From: Hydrogenophaga sp.
GTDB taxonomy: Bacteria; Pseudomonadota; Gammaproteobacteria; Burkholderiales; Burkholderiaceae_C
Direction: 5' to 3'
DNA length: 64,000 nt
NCBI RefSeq assembly: GCF_011772445.1
Contig: NZ_WVZN01000013.1
Location: 56,179 to 120,178 of the forward strand
Both the position numbers and the translations under genes were made by a program. The notes beneath the pieces are model-generated. The model saw only the letters and a list, made by a program, of their open reading frames with translations. It was not told the origin of the DNA and made no database searches. Below, piece by piece: positions 1 to 10,670 of the stretch (position 1 is its first letter; every line of letters begins with the position of its first letter).

Positions 1-82
1 TCGCCGCCGGGCCGCCCCAAGGCGAAACGCGCCCCCTCGGGGGGCAGCGACCCGCGCAGCGGTGGAGCGTGGGGGCACATGC
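1..82. repeat. GC-rich intergenic repeat-like segment with hairpin
   Basis: No gene is supported here. The stretch contains a perfect hairpin, GCCCCC at 31-36 and GGGGGC at 40-45 with a TCG loop, followed by a GC-rich tail up to the stop codon of the ABC ATPase gene. The wording resembles short GC-rich intergenic elements I associate with Comamonadaceae genomes. That is recollection, not a search, and only one copy is visible in this window. Confidence 0.3.
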
Positions 83-1018
<936 letters not shown>

Positions 1019-1063
1019 GCGAGCCATTGTGCCCATCTGGAAAACCCCCACGGGTTCCACTTT

Positions 1064-1069
1064 TACAAT
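1064..1069 (+). promoter_or_regulatory. Candidate -10 element for psd
   Basis: TACAAT lies 9 bases before the psd start codon at 1079, so a transcript would have an extremely short or absent leader. No convincing -35 is seen at the usual distance. Confidence 0.35.
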
Positions 1070-1078
1070 CCGCCACCC

Positions 1079-1930
1079 ATGTCGCTGGCCGTCCAATTCC
1101 AATACTTCCTGCCCAAGCTGACGCTCACGCGCCTGGCGGGGGCTTTCGCCCGCGCACGCGCCGGGGCCGTCACCCAGTGGGCCATCCGCCGTTTCATCGC
1201 GCGCTACCAGGTGAACATGGCCGAGGCCGCGAACCCCGATCCGCGGGCCTACGACACGTTCAATGACTTCTTCACGCGCGCCCTCAAGCCCGGCGTGCGC
1301 CCGCTGGCCGATGCGGCCTTCGTCTGCCCCGTGGACGGCGCGATCAGCCAGCTCGGCCGCATCGAGGGCGACCGCATCTTCCAGGCCAAGGGCCACGACT
1401 TCGACACGCGCACCCTGCTGGGCGGCGACGCCGCGCTCGCGCAGGCCTTCCAGGGCGGCAGCTTCGCCACCGTCTACCTCAGTCCGCGCGACTACCACCG
1501 CATCCACATGCCCGCGGCGGCCACGCTGCGCCGCATGCTGCACGTGCCGGGCGATCTGTTCTCGGTGAACCCGGCCACGGCCGCGGGCGTGCCGGGACTG
1601 TTCGCGCGCAACGAGCGCGTGGTGTGCGTGTTCGACATGCCGGTGGGCGATCGCACCGTGCCCTTCGCCCTGGTGCTGGTGGGCGCGACCATCGTGGGCA
1701 GCATGGCCACGGTGTGGCACGGCGTGGTGAACCCGCCGCGCCCCGGCACCGTGCGCGAGTGGCGCTACGACGACGCCCCCGTGCACCTGGACAAGGGCGC
1801 CGAGATGGGCCGCTTCCTGCTGGGCTCCACCGTCGTGCTGCTGTGGCCGCCGGACACCATCGCCTTCAACCCCGACTGGGCCGCCGCGCGCGCCGTGCGC
1901 CTGGGCGAGGCCATGGGCGCGGCGCGCTGA
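1079..1930 (+). CDS. psd: Phosphatidylserine decarboxylase proenzyme
   Basis: Makes phosphatidylethanolamine from phosphatidylserine at the inner membrane; the enzyme is a pyruvoyl protein formed by self-cleavage. The family motif [11 protein letters not shown] is present in the middle. The cleavage motif LGST is near residue 248-251, whose Ser becomes the pyruvoyl group and leaves a short alpha chain of about 34 residues. At 283 residues it fits the short PSD-B type. The start [13 protein letters not shown] is set by the family N-terminus; an upstream in-frame extension exists but runs through the divergent ABC gene and is not credible. purT follows 28 bases downstream on the same strand. 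Confidence 0.95.
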   Translation: MSLAVQFQYFLPKLTLTRLAGAFARARAGAVTQWAIRRFIARYQVNMAEAANPDPRAYDTFNDFFTRALKPGVRPLADAAFVCPVDGAISQLGRIEGDRIFQAKGHDFDTRTLLGGDAALAQAFQGGSFATVYLSPRDYHRIHMPAAATLRRMLHVPGDLFSVNPATAAGVPGLFARNERVVCVFDMPVGDRTVPFALVLVGATIVGSMATVWHGVVNPPRPGTVREWRYDDAPVHLDKGAEMGRFLLGSTVVLLWPPDTIAFNPDWAAARAVRLGEAMGAAR

Positions 1931-1958
1931 ATCCCTTCCTTCATCAGGACATCACGAC

Positions 1959-3161
1959 ATGACCACGCTTGGCACACCGCTGTCGCCCTCGGCCACCAAA
2001 GTCATGCTGCTGGGCAGCGGCGAACTCGGCAAGGAGGTGCTGATCGCCTTGCAGCGCCTGGGTGTGGAGACCATCGCGGTGGACCGCTACGAGAACGCGC
2101 CGGGCCAGCAGGTGGCGCACCGCGCGCACACCATCGCCATGAGCGACCCGGCCCAGCTCAAGGCGCTGATCGAGCGCGAGCGCCCGCACCTGGTGGTGCC
2201 GGAGATCGAGGCCATCGCCACGCCCATGCTGCAGGAGCTCGAGGCCGCGGGCGTGGTGCGCGTGATCCCCACCGCGCGCGCCGCCCGGCTCACCATGGAC
2301 CGCGAAGGCATCCGCCGCCTCGCCGCGGAAACCCTGAAGCTGCCAACCAGCCCCTACCAGTTCTGCGACTCGTTGCAGGAACTGCAGGCTGCCATCGACA
2401 GCGGCATCGGCTACCCCTGCATCGTCAAGCCGGTGATAAGCAGCAGCGGCAAGGGGCAGAGCAAGATCGACGGCCCCGACGACGTGAAGAAAGCCTGGGA
2501 CTACGCGATGGCCGGTGGCCGCGTGAGCCACGGCCGCATCATCGTCGAGGGCTTCATCCGCTTCGACTACGAGATCACCCTGCTCACCGTGCGCGCGCTG
2601 GGCGCCAACGGCGAGGCCGAGACGCACTTCTGCGACCCCATCGGCCACGTGCAGGTGGCGGGCGACTACGTGGAGAGCTGGCAGCCGCACCCCATGAGCG
2701 CCGCCGCGCTGCAAAAGAGCCGCGAGATCGCCAAGGCCATCACCGACAACCTGGGCGGCCAGGGTCTGTTCGGCGTGGAGCTGTTCGTGGCCGGCGACCA
2801 GGTGTGGTTCAGCGAGGTGAGCCCGCGTCCACACGACACCGGCATGGTCACCATGGCCACGCAGTGGCAGAACGAGTTCGAGCTGCACGCGCGCGCCATC
2901 CTGGGCCTGCCGGTGGACACCACGCTCCGGAGCCCGGGCGCCAGCGCCGTGATCTACGGCGGCGTGCAGGCCCAGGGCATCGCCTTCGACGGCGTGGACG
3001 AAGCCCTGCGCGTTCCGGGCACCGAACTGCGCCTGTTCGGCAAGCCCGAGAGCTTCGAGAAGCGCCGCATGGGTGTGGCCCTGGCGCGCCACACGGACGT
3101 GGAGCGGGCGCGCGAGAACGCCAAGCTCGCGGCCTCGAAGGTCAGGCCGCGGCGGGCCTGA
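1959..3161 (+). CDS. purT: Formate-dependent phosphoribosylglycinamide formyltransferase
   Basis: Makes formyl-GAR from GAR, formate and ATP, the folate-independent third step of purine synthesis. It is an ATP-grasp enzyme. The N-terminal Rossmann-like part begins [13 protein letters not shown], with the ATP-grasp region around SSSGKGQSK (about residue 160) and the metal-binding [15 protein letters not shown] (about residue 285). Its 400 residues match the usual length. It may be cotranscribed with psd (28-base gap). It ends 33 bases from the convergent tannase-family gene. Confidence 0.96.
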   Translation: MTTLGTPLSPSATKVMLLGSGELGKEVLIALQRLGVETIAVDRYENAPGQQVAHRAHTIAMSDPAQLKALIERERPHLVVPEIEAIATPMLQELEAAGVVRVIPTARAARLTMDREGIRRLAAETLKLPTSPYQFCDSLQELQAAIDSGIGYPCIVKPVISSSGKGQSKIDGPDDVKKAWDYAMAGGRVSHGRIIVEGFIRFDYEITLLTVRALGANGEAETHFCDPIGHVQVAGDYVESWQPHPMSAAALQKSREIAKAITDNLGGQGLFGVELFVAGDQVWFSEVSPRPHDTGMVTMATQWQNEFELHARAILGLPVDTTLRSPGASAVIYGGVQAQGIAFDGVDEALRVPGTELRLFGKPESFEKRRMGVALARHTDVERARENAKLAASKVRPRRA

Positions 3162-3171
3162 CGCTCGCGAC

Positions 3172-3186
3172 GCGCCCGCCGGGCGC
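3172..3186. terminator. GC hairpin between convergent genes
   Basis: GCGCCC (3172-3177) and GGGCGC (3181-3186) form a 6-bp stem with a 3-base loop between the stops of purT and the convergent tannase-family gene. There is no T-tract, so terminator activity is only plausible. Confidence 0.35.
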
Positions 3187-3194
3187 ATCCCCGC

Positions 3195-4814
3195 TCATTG
3201 GCAGCGGTAGCTGCTGGCGCTGTTGGTGTCGCCCGCGCCGCTGTACACGGCCTGTTTGGGGTAGCTGCACAGGGGCCGCGTGCGCTGCACCGCACCGCCC
3301 GACACGCGCGAGGCAACGAAGTCGTCGGGCGCCTGTCCCTGCTCGACCCAGCGGTCCATCGCGGCCAGCAGGTCGCGGCTGGGGTCCAGCGGAATCAGCG
3401 TGCCGTCCGCGCGCAGCGTGCCGGCGCCGGCACCACCCGAGCAGTGGCCCATGCCCGGCACCAGCATGAGGCGGTAGAACGTGTCGGTGGCGGCCTGCGA
3501 GCCTTGCAAGGTGCGCACGCGCTCGTAGTAGCCGATGCTGTCGTGGGCGCTGACGACGGGGTCGTTCCAGCCGTGGTAGACCAGCAGCTTGCCGCCCGCG
3601 GCCTTGAAGCGCGAGAGGTCGGCGTTGGTCTGGTCCACCAGCGGCGAGATCTTGGCGTTGGCGTAGGCCACGTCGCGGTCGAAGTCGAAGGTCCACCAGT
3701 TCCACTGTGGGTCGTCGAACACCCAGTAGCGCCAGAAGTCGGCGCGCGTGGGTTCGGTGCCACCCATGTAGCTGCCCCAGCCCGATTCGCTGCCCACCGG
3801 CCAGCCCGGGTAGAGCTGCGCGTTGGTGCGCGGGTTGCGCGGGCCCTGGTAGATCTTCTTCGCCGCGTTGAGCTGGTCGGCCGTGAGGCAGGTGGGTGCG
3901 TCGGCGCCCGCGCACAGCAGGCCATCGGGGTCGAACTGCGCCGTGGTGCACTGGCGCGGGTCGTCGATCACGCCGTCGCTCACGCCGTCGAGCGCGTCGC
4001 AGGCCGCCACGGCCTGGCTGGTGAGCAGCTGCAGCTTGGTGTTGTTGAGGTAGGTGACGTTGTTGACGCTGTCGGGCCGGTTGGAGCGGAAGCGCCACAT
4101 GAACTCGATGTTGAGCGCCGTGCGGTTGTTGCCCGGGGCGCCGGCGATGATGCCGTCGAAGTCGTCCGGGTAGCGCTGCGCTTCGGCGAAGCCCTGGTGG
4201 CCGCCGGTGGAGCAGCCGAGGTAGTAGGCGCGCTGCGCGGGCTTCGCGCGCAAGCCGTCCAGCAGGGCCTTGCCGGCCACGGTGATGCTGTTGATCGAGC
4301 GGCTGCCCCAGTCCTCGATCTTCTCGGGGTTGTTCACGCCCCAGAGCATGTCTTCCGTCTGGTGCCCGGTGTCGCCGCCGATGGTGGCGTAGCCCTGGCG
4401 CAGGGCGTAGGCCATGTCGCCGTAGCTCAGCGAGGGGCTGTAGCCTCCGTTGCCCGTGGTGACGAGCTTGCCGTTCCAGGCCTCGCCCTCGGGCACCCAG
4501 AGTTCGAAGTTGATGTTCGATCGGCTGGTGGGGTGCGCGCTGGCCGTGATCAGGCAGAAGGCCGGCAGGTTGGCCTGGCCGCGGTGCGTGCCGGCCGCGA
4601 TGGGCGCGACCGTCTTCAGCACGGCCCCGGGGACCTGCAGGTCGGCGAAGGCCTCGGGTGTGCAGGCGCGCGCCAGGCGCTCGGGTGGCGCTGGTGGTGG
4701 TGCGGCGGGGCCTTCGCCCGTGCCGCCGTCGCCGCCGCCGCCGCAGGCCGCGAGCAGGGTGAGCAGTGCAAGGCCGCCCCAGGCGGGCCGTCGCGAAATG
4801 GATGTGGTGGTCAT
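3195..4814 (-). CDS. Tannase/feruloyl esterase-family lipoprotein
   Basis: Secreted serine esterase of the tannase/feruloyl esterase family (which also holds MHETase), expected to cleave an aromatic ester at the cell surface. The start at 4814 has an AGGAG ribosome site and begins a lipoprotein signal ending LLAAC followed by a Gly run. The nucleophile motif GCSTGGHQG lies mid-protein, and the catalytic His is likely in MLVPGMGHCSGG near the C-terminus. Many Cys residues suggest disulfides, as in the family. It is 539 residues long. It follows the Bug receptor gene on the same strand after a 226-base gap with hairpins, so it may be a distal member of that catabolic operon. The natural substrate is unknown. 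Confidence 0.85.
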   Translation of the reverse strand: MTTTSISRRPAWGGLALLTLLAACGGGGDGGTGEGPAAPPPAPPERLARACTPEAFADLQVPGAVLKTVAPIAAGTHRGQANLPAFCLITASAHPTSRSNINFELWVPEGEAWNGKLVTTGNGGYSPSLSYGDMAYALRQGYATIGGDTGHQTEDMLWGVNNPEKIEDWGSRSINSITVAGKALLDGLRAKPAQRAYYLGCSTGGHQGFAEAQRYPDDFDGIIAGAPGNNRTALNIEFMWRFRSNRPDSVNNVTYLNNTKLQLLTSQAVAACDALDGVSDGVIDDPRQCTTAQFDPDGLLCAGADAPTCLTADQLNAAKKIYQGPRNPRTNAQLYPGWPVGSESGWGSYMGGTEPTRADFWRYWVFDDPQWNWWTFDFDRDVAYANAKISPLVDQTNADLSRFKAAGGKLLVYHGWNDPVVSAHDSIGYYERVRTLQGSQAATDTFYRLMLVPGMGHCSGGAGAGTLRADGTLIPLDPSRDLLAAMDRWVEQGQAPDDFVASRVSGGAVQRTRPLCSYPKQAVYSGAGDTNSASSYRCQ

Positions 4815-4954
4815 GTCTGTCTCCTCTTGTCGTGGTGGGATGGGGCAGGGCGGCTTCTTCGGCGCCTCTGCGTGGGGGCCGTCCGGCTGGGTGGCCGGGC
4901 GCAGCGCCGTGCCGCATGGGCGGGGCACGGCCGCGCAGGCGCGACGACGCCTCC

Positions 4955-4978
4955 CCGGGGCGGTGTCACGCGCCCCGG
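4955..4978 (-). terminator. Intercistronic hairpin upstream of the esterase gene
   Basis: CCGGGGCG (4955-4962) and CGCCCCGG (4971-4978) form an 8-bp perfect stem with an 8-base loop in the gap between the Bug receptor and the esterase gene. It could be an attenuator or mRNA-stabilising structure; it has no T-tract. Confidence 0.35.
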
Positions 4979-5013
4979 CGTCGTGCCTGGTGCTGGGGAA
5001 GTGGGGAAGGGGC

Positions 5014-5035
5014 TGAGCCGGCGCGGGCCGGCTCA
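5014..5035 (-). terminator. Hairpin directly after the Bug receptor gene
   Basis: TGAGCCGGC (5014-5022) and GCCGGCTCA (5027-5035) give a 9-bp perfect stem with a 4-base loop, starting 5 bases after the receptor stop codon. There is no T-run on the minus-strand transcript. It probably protects or partly terminates the message after the highly expressed receptor. Confidence 0.5.
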
Positions 5036-5040
5036 GGGGC

Positions 5041-6024
5041 TCACTCGGCCTGGATGCCCGCAGCCTTGATGATGTCGCCCCACTTGCGGGTCTCCGCGGC
5101 CTGGAAGCGCGCCAGCCCGTCGGGCGTGCTGGTGAAGGCCTCCGAGCCGCTGGCCTCGAAGAAGCCCTTGGCGGCCGGGCTGGCCGTGGCGCGGACCAGC
5201 AGCTCGTTCAGGCGCTGCACCACGGCGGCGGGCGTGCCCGCGGGTGCATAGGCCGCGAACCAGTAGCCCATCTCGTAGCCGGGCACGCCGGCCTCGGCGA
5301 TGGTGGGCACGCCCGGCAGCATTGGCGAGGGCTTGCTGGCCGTCACGCCGAGCGCGCGCAGCTTGCCGCCCTGGATCTGCGGCACGCCCGTGGACATGTC
5401 GGCGAACATCATGTCGATCTGGCCGCCGAGCAGATCGGTGATGGCGTTGGGGTTGCTCTTGTAGGGCACGTGCAGGATCTGCACCTTGGCCATCTGCTGG
5501 AACAGCTCGCCAGCGATGCGGCTCGATGAACTGCCGCTGCCGAAGTTGAGCTTGCCCGGTGACTTTCGTGCCTCGGCGATCACGTCGCCCACGGTCTTGA
5601 ATGGTGAGCCGGTGGTGACCACCATCACCTGCCCGCCCTTGCCCAGCGCGGTGATGGGCGCGAAGTCCTTCAGTGGGTCGTAGCTGAGCTTCTTGTAGAG
5701 GTGCTCGTTGGCCGCGTGCGTGGTGTTGGTGGTGATCAGCACCGTGTAGCCATCGGCGGGGGCCTTGGCAGCGGCCGATGCGGCGATCGCGCCGCTGGCG
5801 CCGGCCTTGTTCTCGATCACCACGGGCTGGCCGGTCTCGCTGCTGACCGATTGGCCCAGCGCGCGCGCGAGCTGGTCGGTGGCGCTGCCCGCCGCGAAGG
5901 GCACGACGAAGGTGATGGGGCGCGTGGGGTAGGCCGGCGCCTGGGCCCAGGCGGGGGCCGCGCCCAGCAGGGCCGTGAGGGCGCAAGCCAGCAGGCCGTG
6001 GCGGCGCGTGAAAGGGGTGTTCAT
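5041..6024 (-). CDS. Bug-family (TctC-like) periplasmic solute receptor
   Basis: Periplasmic binding protein of the tripartite tricarboxylate transporter receptor family, greatly expanded in Bordetella and Comamonadaceae. Cleavable signal peptide ending AWA before QAPAYPTRPI. The family signature VPFAAGSATDQLARAL follows, and the Asp in the loop (SATD) normally contacts the ligand carboxylate. Its 327 residues are typical. No TctA/TctB membrane genes are nearby, so it is an orphan receptor as most Bug proteins are. It sits 42 bases downstream of the AtuA-like pair and probably binds an organic acid or aromatic product handled by these genes. Confidence 0.9.
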   Translation of the reverse strand: MNTPFTRRHGLLACALTALLGAAPAWAQAPAYPTRPITFVVPFAAGSATDQLARALGQSVSSETGQPVVIENKAGASGAIAASAAAKAPADGYTVLITTNTTHAANEHLYKKLSYDPLKDFAPITALGKGGQVMVVTTGSPFKTVGDVIAEARKSPGKLNFGSGSSSSRIAGELFQQMAKVQILHVPYKSNPNAITDLLGGQIDMMFADMSTGVPQIQGGKLRALGVTASKPSPMLPGVPTIAEAGVPGYEMGYWFAAYAPAGTPAAVVQRLNELLVRATASPAAKGFFEASGSEAFTSTPDGLARFQAAETRKWGDIIKAAGIQAE

Positions 6025-6066
6025 GTGTCTGTCTCCTGGGTCGGTGGGTGAAAAACCCGGGGCGGC

Positions 6067-6429
6067 TCAGGGGCCGCCCGCGAGGTGGGTGCGCAAGGCG
6101 TCCGGCACGGCGACCGGCAGGTCCAGCATCAGGAAGGACAAGGCCTTGCCGTGGCTGTCGAGGTTGAGGGAGTCGTTCACGCCGCCGTCGAGCACGTCGT
6201 CGAGCACGAAGTTCATGGCGTGCAGTTGCGGCAGCAGGTAGCGGCGCACGGCGCTGGGCCGGCGCGCGGCGAAGTGGCGGGCCACGGCGTCTTCGGTGAG
6301 TTGCTCGACGAGCAGGTCCCACAAGGCCGGGTGCCAGGCGATCACGCTGATGTTGGAGCGGTTGCCCTTGTCGCCGGTGCGGCTGTGCGCGACGCGGTAC
6401 AGCGGCACGGTCGTTTGGTTGGTCTTCAT
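6067..6429 (-). CDS. AtuA-like small ferredoxin-fold partner protein
   Basis: Small protein of 120 residues matching the C-terminal domain found fused to, or encoded beside, DUF1446/AtuA proteins. Its recognisable core is AHSRTGDKGNRSNISVIA. Its ATG overlaps the stop codon of the preceding DUF1446 gene (ATGA), so the two are translationally coupled and likely form one complex. The exact reaction is not known; AtuA is required for acyclic terpene use in Pseudomonas. Confidence 0.8.
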   Translation of the reverse strand: MKTNQTTVPLYRVAHSRTGDKGNRSNISVIAWHPALWDLLVEQLTEDAVARHFAARRPSAVRRYLLPQLHAMNFVLDDVLDGGVNDSLNLDSHGKALSFLMLDLPVAVPDALRTHLAGGP

Positions 6430-7802
6430 GGCTGGGCCTCCTGCCGCGACTCGTCGACCATGGCGTGGCCCACCGACACCGCCTCGCGCGGCACCAGGCA
6501 GGAGACCATGCCCAGGCGCGGGCGGATCGCGGTGCGCACGCCGCCGCCGCCGGCGGGGCCGCAGCAGTACAGGGCCGTGACCTCGCGCACCAGGCGCTCG
6601 GCCTGCGCGCGATCGCGCTGCTGCAGGGCCACGCGCAGGCGCACGTCGCGCACGCCCTCGTCCAGCGGGTCGTCCAGCCAGCGGCTGCTGTCGTCGCCCA
6701 GCACGCTGGTCACGCCGATCAGGTCCACGCGCAGGGGGCCGGCGTCGGCCAGGCGTTCCCGCAGCACCTGCGCGGCCAGGCGCGCGCGCGCCACCGCACG
6801 CGCGCCGGCGTAGGAGATCTCGCCCTCGGCGAACCAGCCCGTTTCGAAGCAGGCGTTGACCTTGAGGGTCGGCGGCCGAGGGTGGCCGCTCACGCCCTCG
6901 AGCCGCACGCGGTCGGGGCCGATCTGGCGCACGCGCGCGGTGGTGATGTCGGCGACCACGTCCGGCGTGAGGTAGGCCGCGGGGTCGTGCAGTTCGTACA
7001 GCAGTTGTTCCTTGACGGTGCGCTCGTCGATGCGGCCGCCGCTGCCTTCGGGCTTGCTGATCGTGCAGTCGCCGCTGTCCTCGATCTCGGCGATCGGGTA
7101 GCCCAGCGAGGCCAGGCCCGGCACGTCCTTGTAGCCGGGGTCGGCGAAGTAGCCGCCGGTGACCTGCGCGCCGCACTCCAGCAGGTGACCCGCCATCGTG
7201 GCGCGGGCCAGGCGGGTCCAGTCGTCCTGGCGCCAGCCGAAGTGCGCCAGCGCAGGGCCCAGCACCAGCGAGGGATCGGCCACGCGGCCACAGACCACGA
7301 TGTCGGCCCCCGCCGTCAGCGCCTCGGCGATGGGCGCGGCGCCGATGTAGGCGTTGGCGCTCACCAGCGGCTCGCAGGGCATGGCCTGGCCGAGCGAGCG
7401 CTCCAGCAGGGCGCGGTGCTGCAGCCCGCTGACGTCGTCGCCGTGTACCACGGCGATGCGCGGGCGGCGCAGGCCCAGTTCCTTTGCCAGGGCGCGGATG
7501 CGGCGCGCCGCGCCGAGCGGGTTGGCGGCGCCGAAGTTGCTGACGATGCGGATGCGGTGCGCCAGGCACAGCGCCAGCACGGGGGCCAGCAGCTCGTCCA
7601 GCAAGGGCTCGTAACCCAGGTCGGGGTTGCCGCGGCGCGCCAGCTGCGCCAGGGCCAAGGTGCGCTCGGCCAGGGTCTCGAATATCAGCACGGACGCCTG
7701 TCCCCGTGCGATCAGCTCGCGCACCACCGGCAGGGCCGCGTCGGTGCGGTCCCCCGAAAAGCCGGCCGCGCAGCCGATCATCAGGCTCGAACGCTCAGTC
7801 AT
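6426..7802 (-). CDS. DUF1446 / AtuA-family protein
   Basis: Large subunit of the AtuA-type pair, 458 residues. N-terminus LMIGCAAGFSGDRTDAA, then conserved stretches such as NFGAANPLGAARRIR and CGRVADPSLVLGPALAHFGW. The start at 7802 is preceded by CAGGAG; an in-frame ATG 12 codons upstream has no support. It is the first gene of a minus-strand run: AtuA-type pair, Bug receptor, tannase-family esterase. The run looks like a small uptake and catabolism unit for a terpenoid or aromatic acid or ester. Function is by family only; the enzymatic activity of DUF1446 proteins is not firmly settled as far as I know. Confidence 0.8.
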   Translation of the reverse strand: MTERSSLMIGCAAGFSGDRTDAALPVVRELIARGQASVLIFETLAERTLALAQLARRGNPDLGYEPLLDELLAPVLALCLAHRIRIVSNFGAANPLGAARRIRALAKELGLRRPRIAVVHGDDVSGLQHRALLERSLGQAMPCEPLVSANAYIGAAPIAEALTAGADIVVCGRVADPSLVLGPALAHFGWRQDDWTRLARATMAGHLLECGAQVTGGYFADPGYKDVPGLASLGYPIAEIEDSGDCTISKPEGSGGRIDERTVKEQLLYELHDPAAYLTPDVVADITTARVRQIGPDRVRLEGVSGHPRPPTLKVNACFETGWFAEGEISYAGARAVARARLAAQVLRERLADAGPLRVDLIGVTSVLGDDSSRWLDDPLDEGVRDVRLRVALQQRDRAQAERLVREVTALYCCGPAGGGGVRTAIRPRLGMVSCLVPREAVSVGHAMVDESRQEAQP

Positions 7803-7844
7803 GTGGGTCTCCTGGCGCGAATCTAGGCCAGGCGGCACCTGCTG

Positions 7845-7870
7845 TGAATTCGATTGTTCGGATCAATTCA
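7845..7870 (-). promoter_or_regulatory. Dyad likely to be an operator (LysR-like) before the AtuA operon
   Basis: TGAATT (7845-7850) and AATTCA (7865-7870) form an outer inverted repeat. Inside lies ATTG (7853-7856), 7 bases, then CAAT (7864-7867), which satisfies the T-N11-A pattern of LysR-type sites. It is centred about 55 bases before the DUF1446 start. No regulator gene is adjacent, so the link is inference. Confidence 0.45.
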
Positions 7871-7923
7871 TCTGCGTTCTGGATGAATGTCCGGGGCCGG
7901 ACGCCCTGGCGGGCGAGCGGCGG

Positions 7924-8379
7924 TCAGCGCGGTGTTGCGGCGAGGGCGATGGCTTCCTCGATTCGCTGGTAGGTGCCGCAGCGGCACAGGTTGCCGCTCA
8001 TGGCGGCGCGGATGGCGTCGGCATCGGGCCGTGGGTTGGCCTTGAGCAGCGCGCAGGCGCTCATGAGCTGGCCGCTCTGGCAGTAGCCGCACTGCACCAC
8101 GTCCACCGTGGTCCAGGCCGCGCGCAGGGCGGCGATCTCGGGGCCCTCGATGCCTTCGATGGTGGTGATGTCCTGCCCCGCCACCGCTGCGATCGGCGTG
8201 ACGCAGGAGCGGATGGCGCTGCCATTGGCGTGCACCGTGCAGGCGCCGCACAGCGCCATGCCGCAGCCGAATTTGGTGCCGGTGAGCTGCAGGTCGTCGC
8301 GCAGCACCCACAGCAGCGGCGTGTCCGGGTCGGCGTCGACGGTGACCTCGCGGCCGTTGACCTTGAGCGTGGTGGTCAT
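7924..8379 (-). CDS. (2Fe-2S) subunit of a molybdenum hydroxylase (IorA-like)
   Basis: Iron-sulfur subunit, 151 residues, carrying the two [2Fe-2S] clusters that pass electrons from the molybdenum site. The N-terminal plant-ferredoxin-like motif is [14 protein letters not shown]. The C-terminal helical motif has [11 protein letters not shown] and [11 protein letters not shown]. The start at 8379 ([12 protein letters not shown]) is preferred over an upstream ATG that lies near the large-subunit stop. The gene lies 10 bases downstream of the large subunit, clearly one operon. The pattern fits the isoquinoline 1-oxidoreductase/aldehyde oxidase two-subunit type with no separate FAD subunit. Confidence 0.92.
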   Translation of the reverse strand: MTTTLKVNGREVTVDADPDTPLLWVLRDDLQLTGTKFGCGMALCGACTVHANGSAIRSCVTPIAAVAGQDITTIEGIEGPEIAALRAAWTTVDVVQCGYCQSGQLMSACALLKANPRPDADAIRAAMSGNLCRCGTYQRIEEAIALAATPR

Positions 8380-8389
8380 GGTGAACTCC

Positions 8390-10663
8390 TCAGGCAAGTT
8401 TCAGCGGCAGGCTGCGCAGGCGCTGGCCCGTGAGCGCGAAGAGCGCGTTGGCCACGGCGGGCGCGATGGGAGGCACGCCGGGTTCGCCCACGCCCTCGGG
8501 GTGGCCGTTGCCGGGCAGGATCACGCACTCCACACGCGGCGATTCGTTGAGCCGCAGGATGGGCTGGTCGTGGAAGTTGCTCTGCTGCACCTGGCCATCG
8601 ACGATGTCCACGCCGCCGTGCAGCGCGGACGACAGGCCGAACACCACGCCCCCTTCCAGTTGCTGGCGGATGCCCGCCGGGTTGACCGCGAAGCCGCAGT
8701 CGATGGCGCACCACACGCGGTGCACGCGGATGGCCTTGTCGGGACCGAGCGAGACCTCGGCCACTTGCGCCACGCTGGAGCCGAAGGAGTCGTGCAGCGC
8801 GATGCCGCGCGCGGTCCGGGCGCCGTCGGGCGCGGGCGGCGAGGGCGTGCCCCAGTTCGCGGCCTTCGCCGCGGCTTGCAGCACGGCCAACTGTTTCGGG
8901 TGCTGGCGCAGCAGCGATTCGCGAAAGGCCAAGGGGTCCACGCCCGCCGCGTGCGCGCACTCGTCGACGAAGCCTTCCTTGAAGAAGGCCTGGTGCGAGT
9001 GGCCCACCGAACGCCAGAAGCCCACCTGCAGCGGCAGCTCCACCGCCGCGTGCGCGATGCGCGCGGCCGGCCATTCGTAGGCCTGGTCGAAGGCGCCTTC
9101 ACTTGTGGTCTTGTCGGGTCCGCCGCCGGGCAGTCCGAAGGCGCGCTTCAGTACCTGCGGCACGATGGCCTGGCCCGCGCTGGTGTTCTTCCAGGCCACG
9201 AGGCGCTGGTCGGCGTCGAAGCCGGCCTCGAAGCGCGCCACGCAGGCGGGGCGGTACAGGTCATGGCGCGTGTCCTGCTCGCGGCTCCACATCGTCTGCA
9301 CGGCTTGGCCCGGCACCGCCTTGGCGATGGCCGCGGCCTGCGCGATGAAGTCCGTTTCCAGTCGCCGGCCGAAGCCGCCACCCAGCATCAGCACGTGCAC
9401 CGTCACCGCCTCGTCTGGCAGGCCCAGGGCCTCGGCCGCCGCCGCGCGGGCCAGGCCGGGTACCTGGGTGGACGCCCACACCGTGGCCTTGTTGCCCTCG
9501 AACAGCACGGTGCAGTTGATCGGTTCCATCGCCGCGTGCGCGAGCCAGGGCGCGCGGTACTCGGCGTCGATGCGCTTGGCCGCGCCCGCCAGCGCGGCGT
9601 CCACCTCGCCGGTTTCGTAGAAGGCGTAGCCCCGCTCGCTGCGCGCGGCGTCGGCCAGGCGCTGCATCGCGGCGGCGCTGCTGAACTCGGCCAGCGCGCC
9701 GTGGTCCCAGGTCACGTCCAGCCGGTCGGCGGCCTGCCTTGCGCGCCAGGGGTGGTCGGCGATCACCGCCACACCGCCCGTGCCGCCACGCAGCGGTTCC
9801 ACCGCCGTCACGGCCTTCACGCCGCGCAGCGCGCGCGCGGGCGCGTCGTCGTGGCGCTGCGCGCGCCCGCCCAGGGTGGGGCACAGGCGCACGCTGGCGT
9901 ACAGCAGTCCCTGGGGCAGGGCGTCGACGCCGAAACGCGCGCTGCCGTCGATCTTGCCGGGCGTGTCCAGGCGGCGCGTGGGCTGGCCGATGCGCTTGAA
10001 GCGCCCGGGTTCCTTCAGCGCCGGGTCGCGCGGCAGCGGCTGCTGGGCTGCGGCGGCGGCCAGGGCGCCGTAGCCCAGGCGGCGCCCGTCGGGCGCGATC
10101 ACTTCGCCGTTCTCGGTCTGGCAGTCGGCGGGTGCCAGGCCCCACTGCGCGGCGGCGGCGGCCACCAGCATCTCGCGCGCGGACGCGCCGGCCTGGCGCA
10201 TGGGCATCCACAGGTCCTTCACGCTCGACGAACCGCCAGTCATCATCACGCCGATCTCGCGCATGGCCTTGGCGGTGAGCCACTTCAAGGTGTCGATGCC
10301 GGGGTGGTCGGTGTCTGGGTGCACCGGCAGGCCATCCACCACGCTGGCGATGTTGTTGTAGATCCTGTCGATGGGTGACTGCTGCCAGCGCACGCGCGAC
10401 CAGTCGGCGTCAAGCTCCTCGGCCAGCAGCATGCACAGCGAGGTGACCACGCCCTGGCCCATCTCGCTCTTGGCCAGTGTCACCGTCACCGTGCCGTCGC
10501 GCGCGATGCGGACCCAGCCGTTGAAGGCAACCTCGCCTTCACTGGTGGGCAGTGGCCGCGAGGTGGTGAGCCGCTGGCGCGGCGGCATCAGGCTCCAGCC
10601 GATGACCAGGGCGCCGGTGACGCCCAGCGTGCCTAGGATGAACTTGCGTCGGGTGGTGGCCAT
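8390..10663 (-). CDS. Molybdopterin-binding subunit of a periplasmic hydroxylase (IorB-like)
   Basis: Catalytic subunit (757 residues) of the xanthine oxidase family, two-subunit IorAB/aldehyde dehydrogenase type. The N-terminus has a twin-arginine-like signal ([17 protein letters not shown]), implying export of the folded cofactor-loaded complex. Visible family blocks include [21 protein letters not shown] and, at the C-terminus, [17 protein letters not shown], which carries the catalytic Glu. It is followed closely by the iron-sulfur subunit. The electron acceptor is probably a cytochrome c not encoded here. The substrate (N-heterocycle or aldehyde) cannot be decided. Confidence 0.92.
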   Translation of the reverse strand: MATTRRKFILGTLGVTGALVIGWSLMPPRQRLTTSRPLPTSEGEVAFNGWVRIARDGTVTVTLAKSEMGQGVVTSLCMLLAEELDADWSRVRWQQSPIDRIYNNIASVVDGLPVHPDTDHPGIDTLKWLTAKAMREIGVMMTGGSSSVKDLWMPMRQAGASAREMLVAAAAAQWGLAPADCQTENGEVIAPDGRRLGYGALAAAAAQQPLPRDPALKEPGRFKRIGQPTRRLDTPGKIDGSARFGVDALPQGLLYASVRLCPTLGGRAQRHDDAPARALRGVKAVTAVEPLRGGTGGVAVIADHPWRARQAADRLDVTWDHGALAEFSSAAAMQRLADAARSERGYAFYETGEVDAALAGAAKRIDAEYRAPWLAHAAMEPINCTVLFEGNKATVWASTQVPGLARAAAAEALGLPDEAVTVHVLMLGGGFGRRLETDFIAQAAAIAKAVPGQAVQTMWSREQDTRHDLYRPACVARFEAGFDADQRLVAWKNTSAGQAIVPQVLKRAFGLPGGGPDKTTSEGAFDQAYEWPAARIAHAAVELPLQVGFWRSVGHSHQAFFKEGFVDECAHAAGVDPLAFRESLLRQHPKQLAVLQAAAKAANWGTPSPPAPDGARTARGIALHDSFGSSVAQVAEVSLGPDKAIRVHRVWCAIDCGFAVNPAGIRQQLEGGVVFGLSSALHGGVDIVDGQVQQSNFHDQPILRLNESPRVECVILPGNGHPEGVGEPGVPPIAPAVANALFALTGQRLRSLPLKLA

Positions 10664-10670
10664 GGCGAAC

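Noticed and set aside
1944..3188. Long open frame opposite purT
   Set aside because: purT matches its family over its full length; the opposite frame has no motif and is the usual high-GC antisense artefact.
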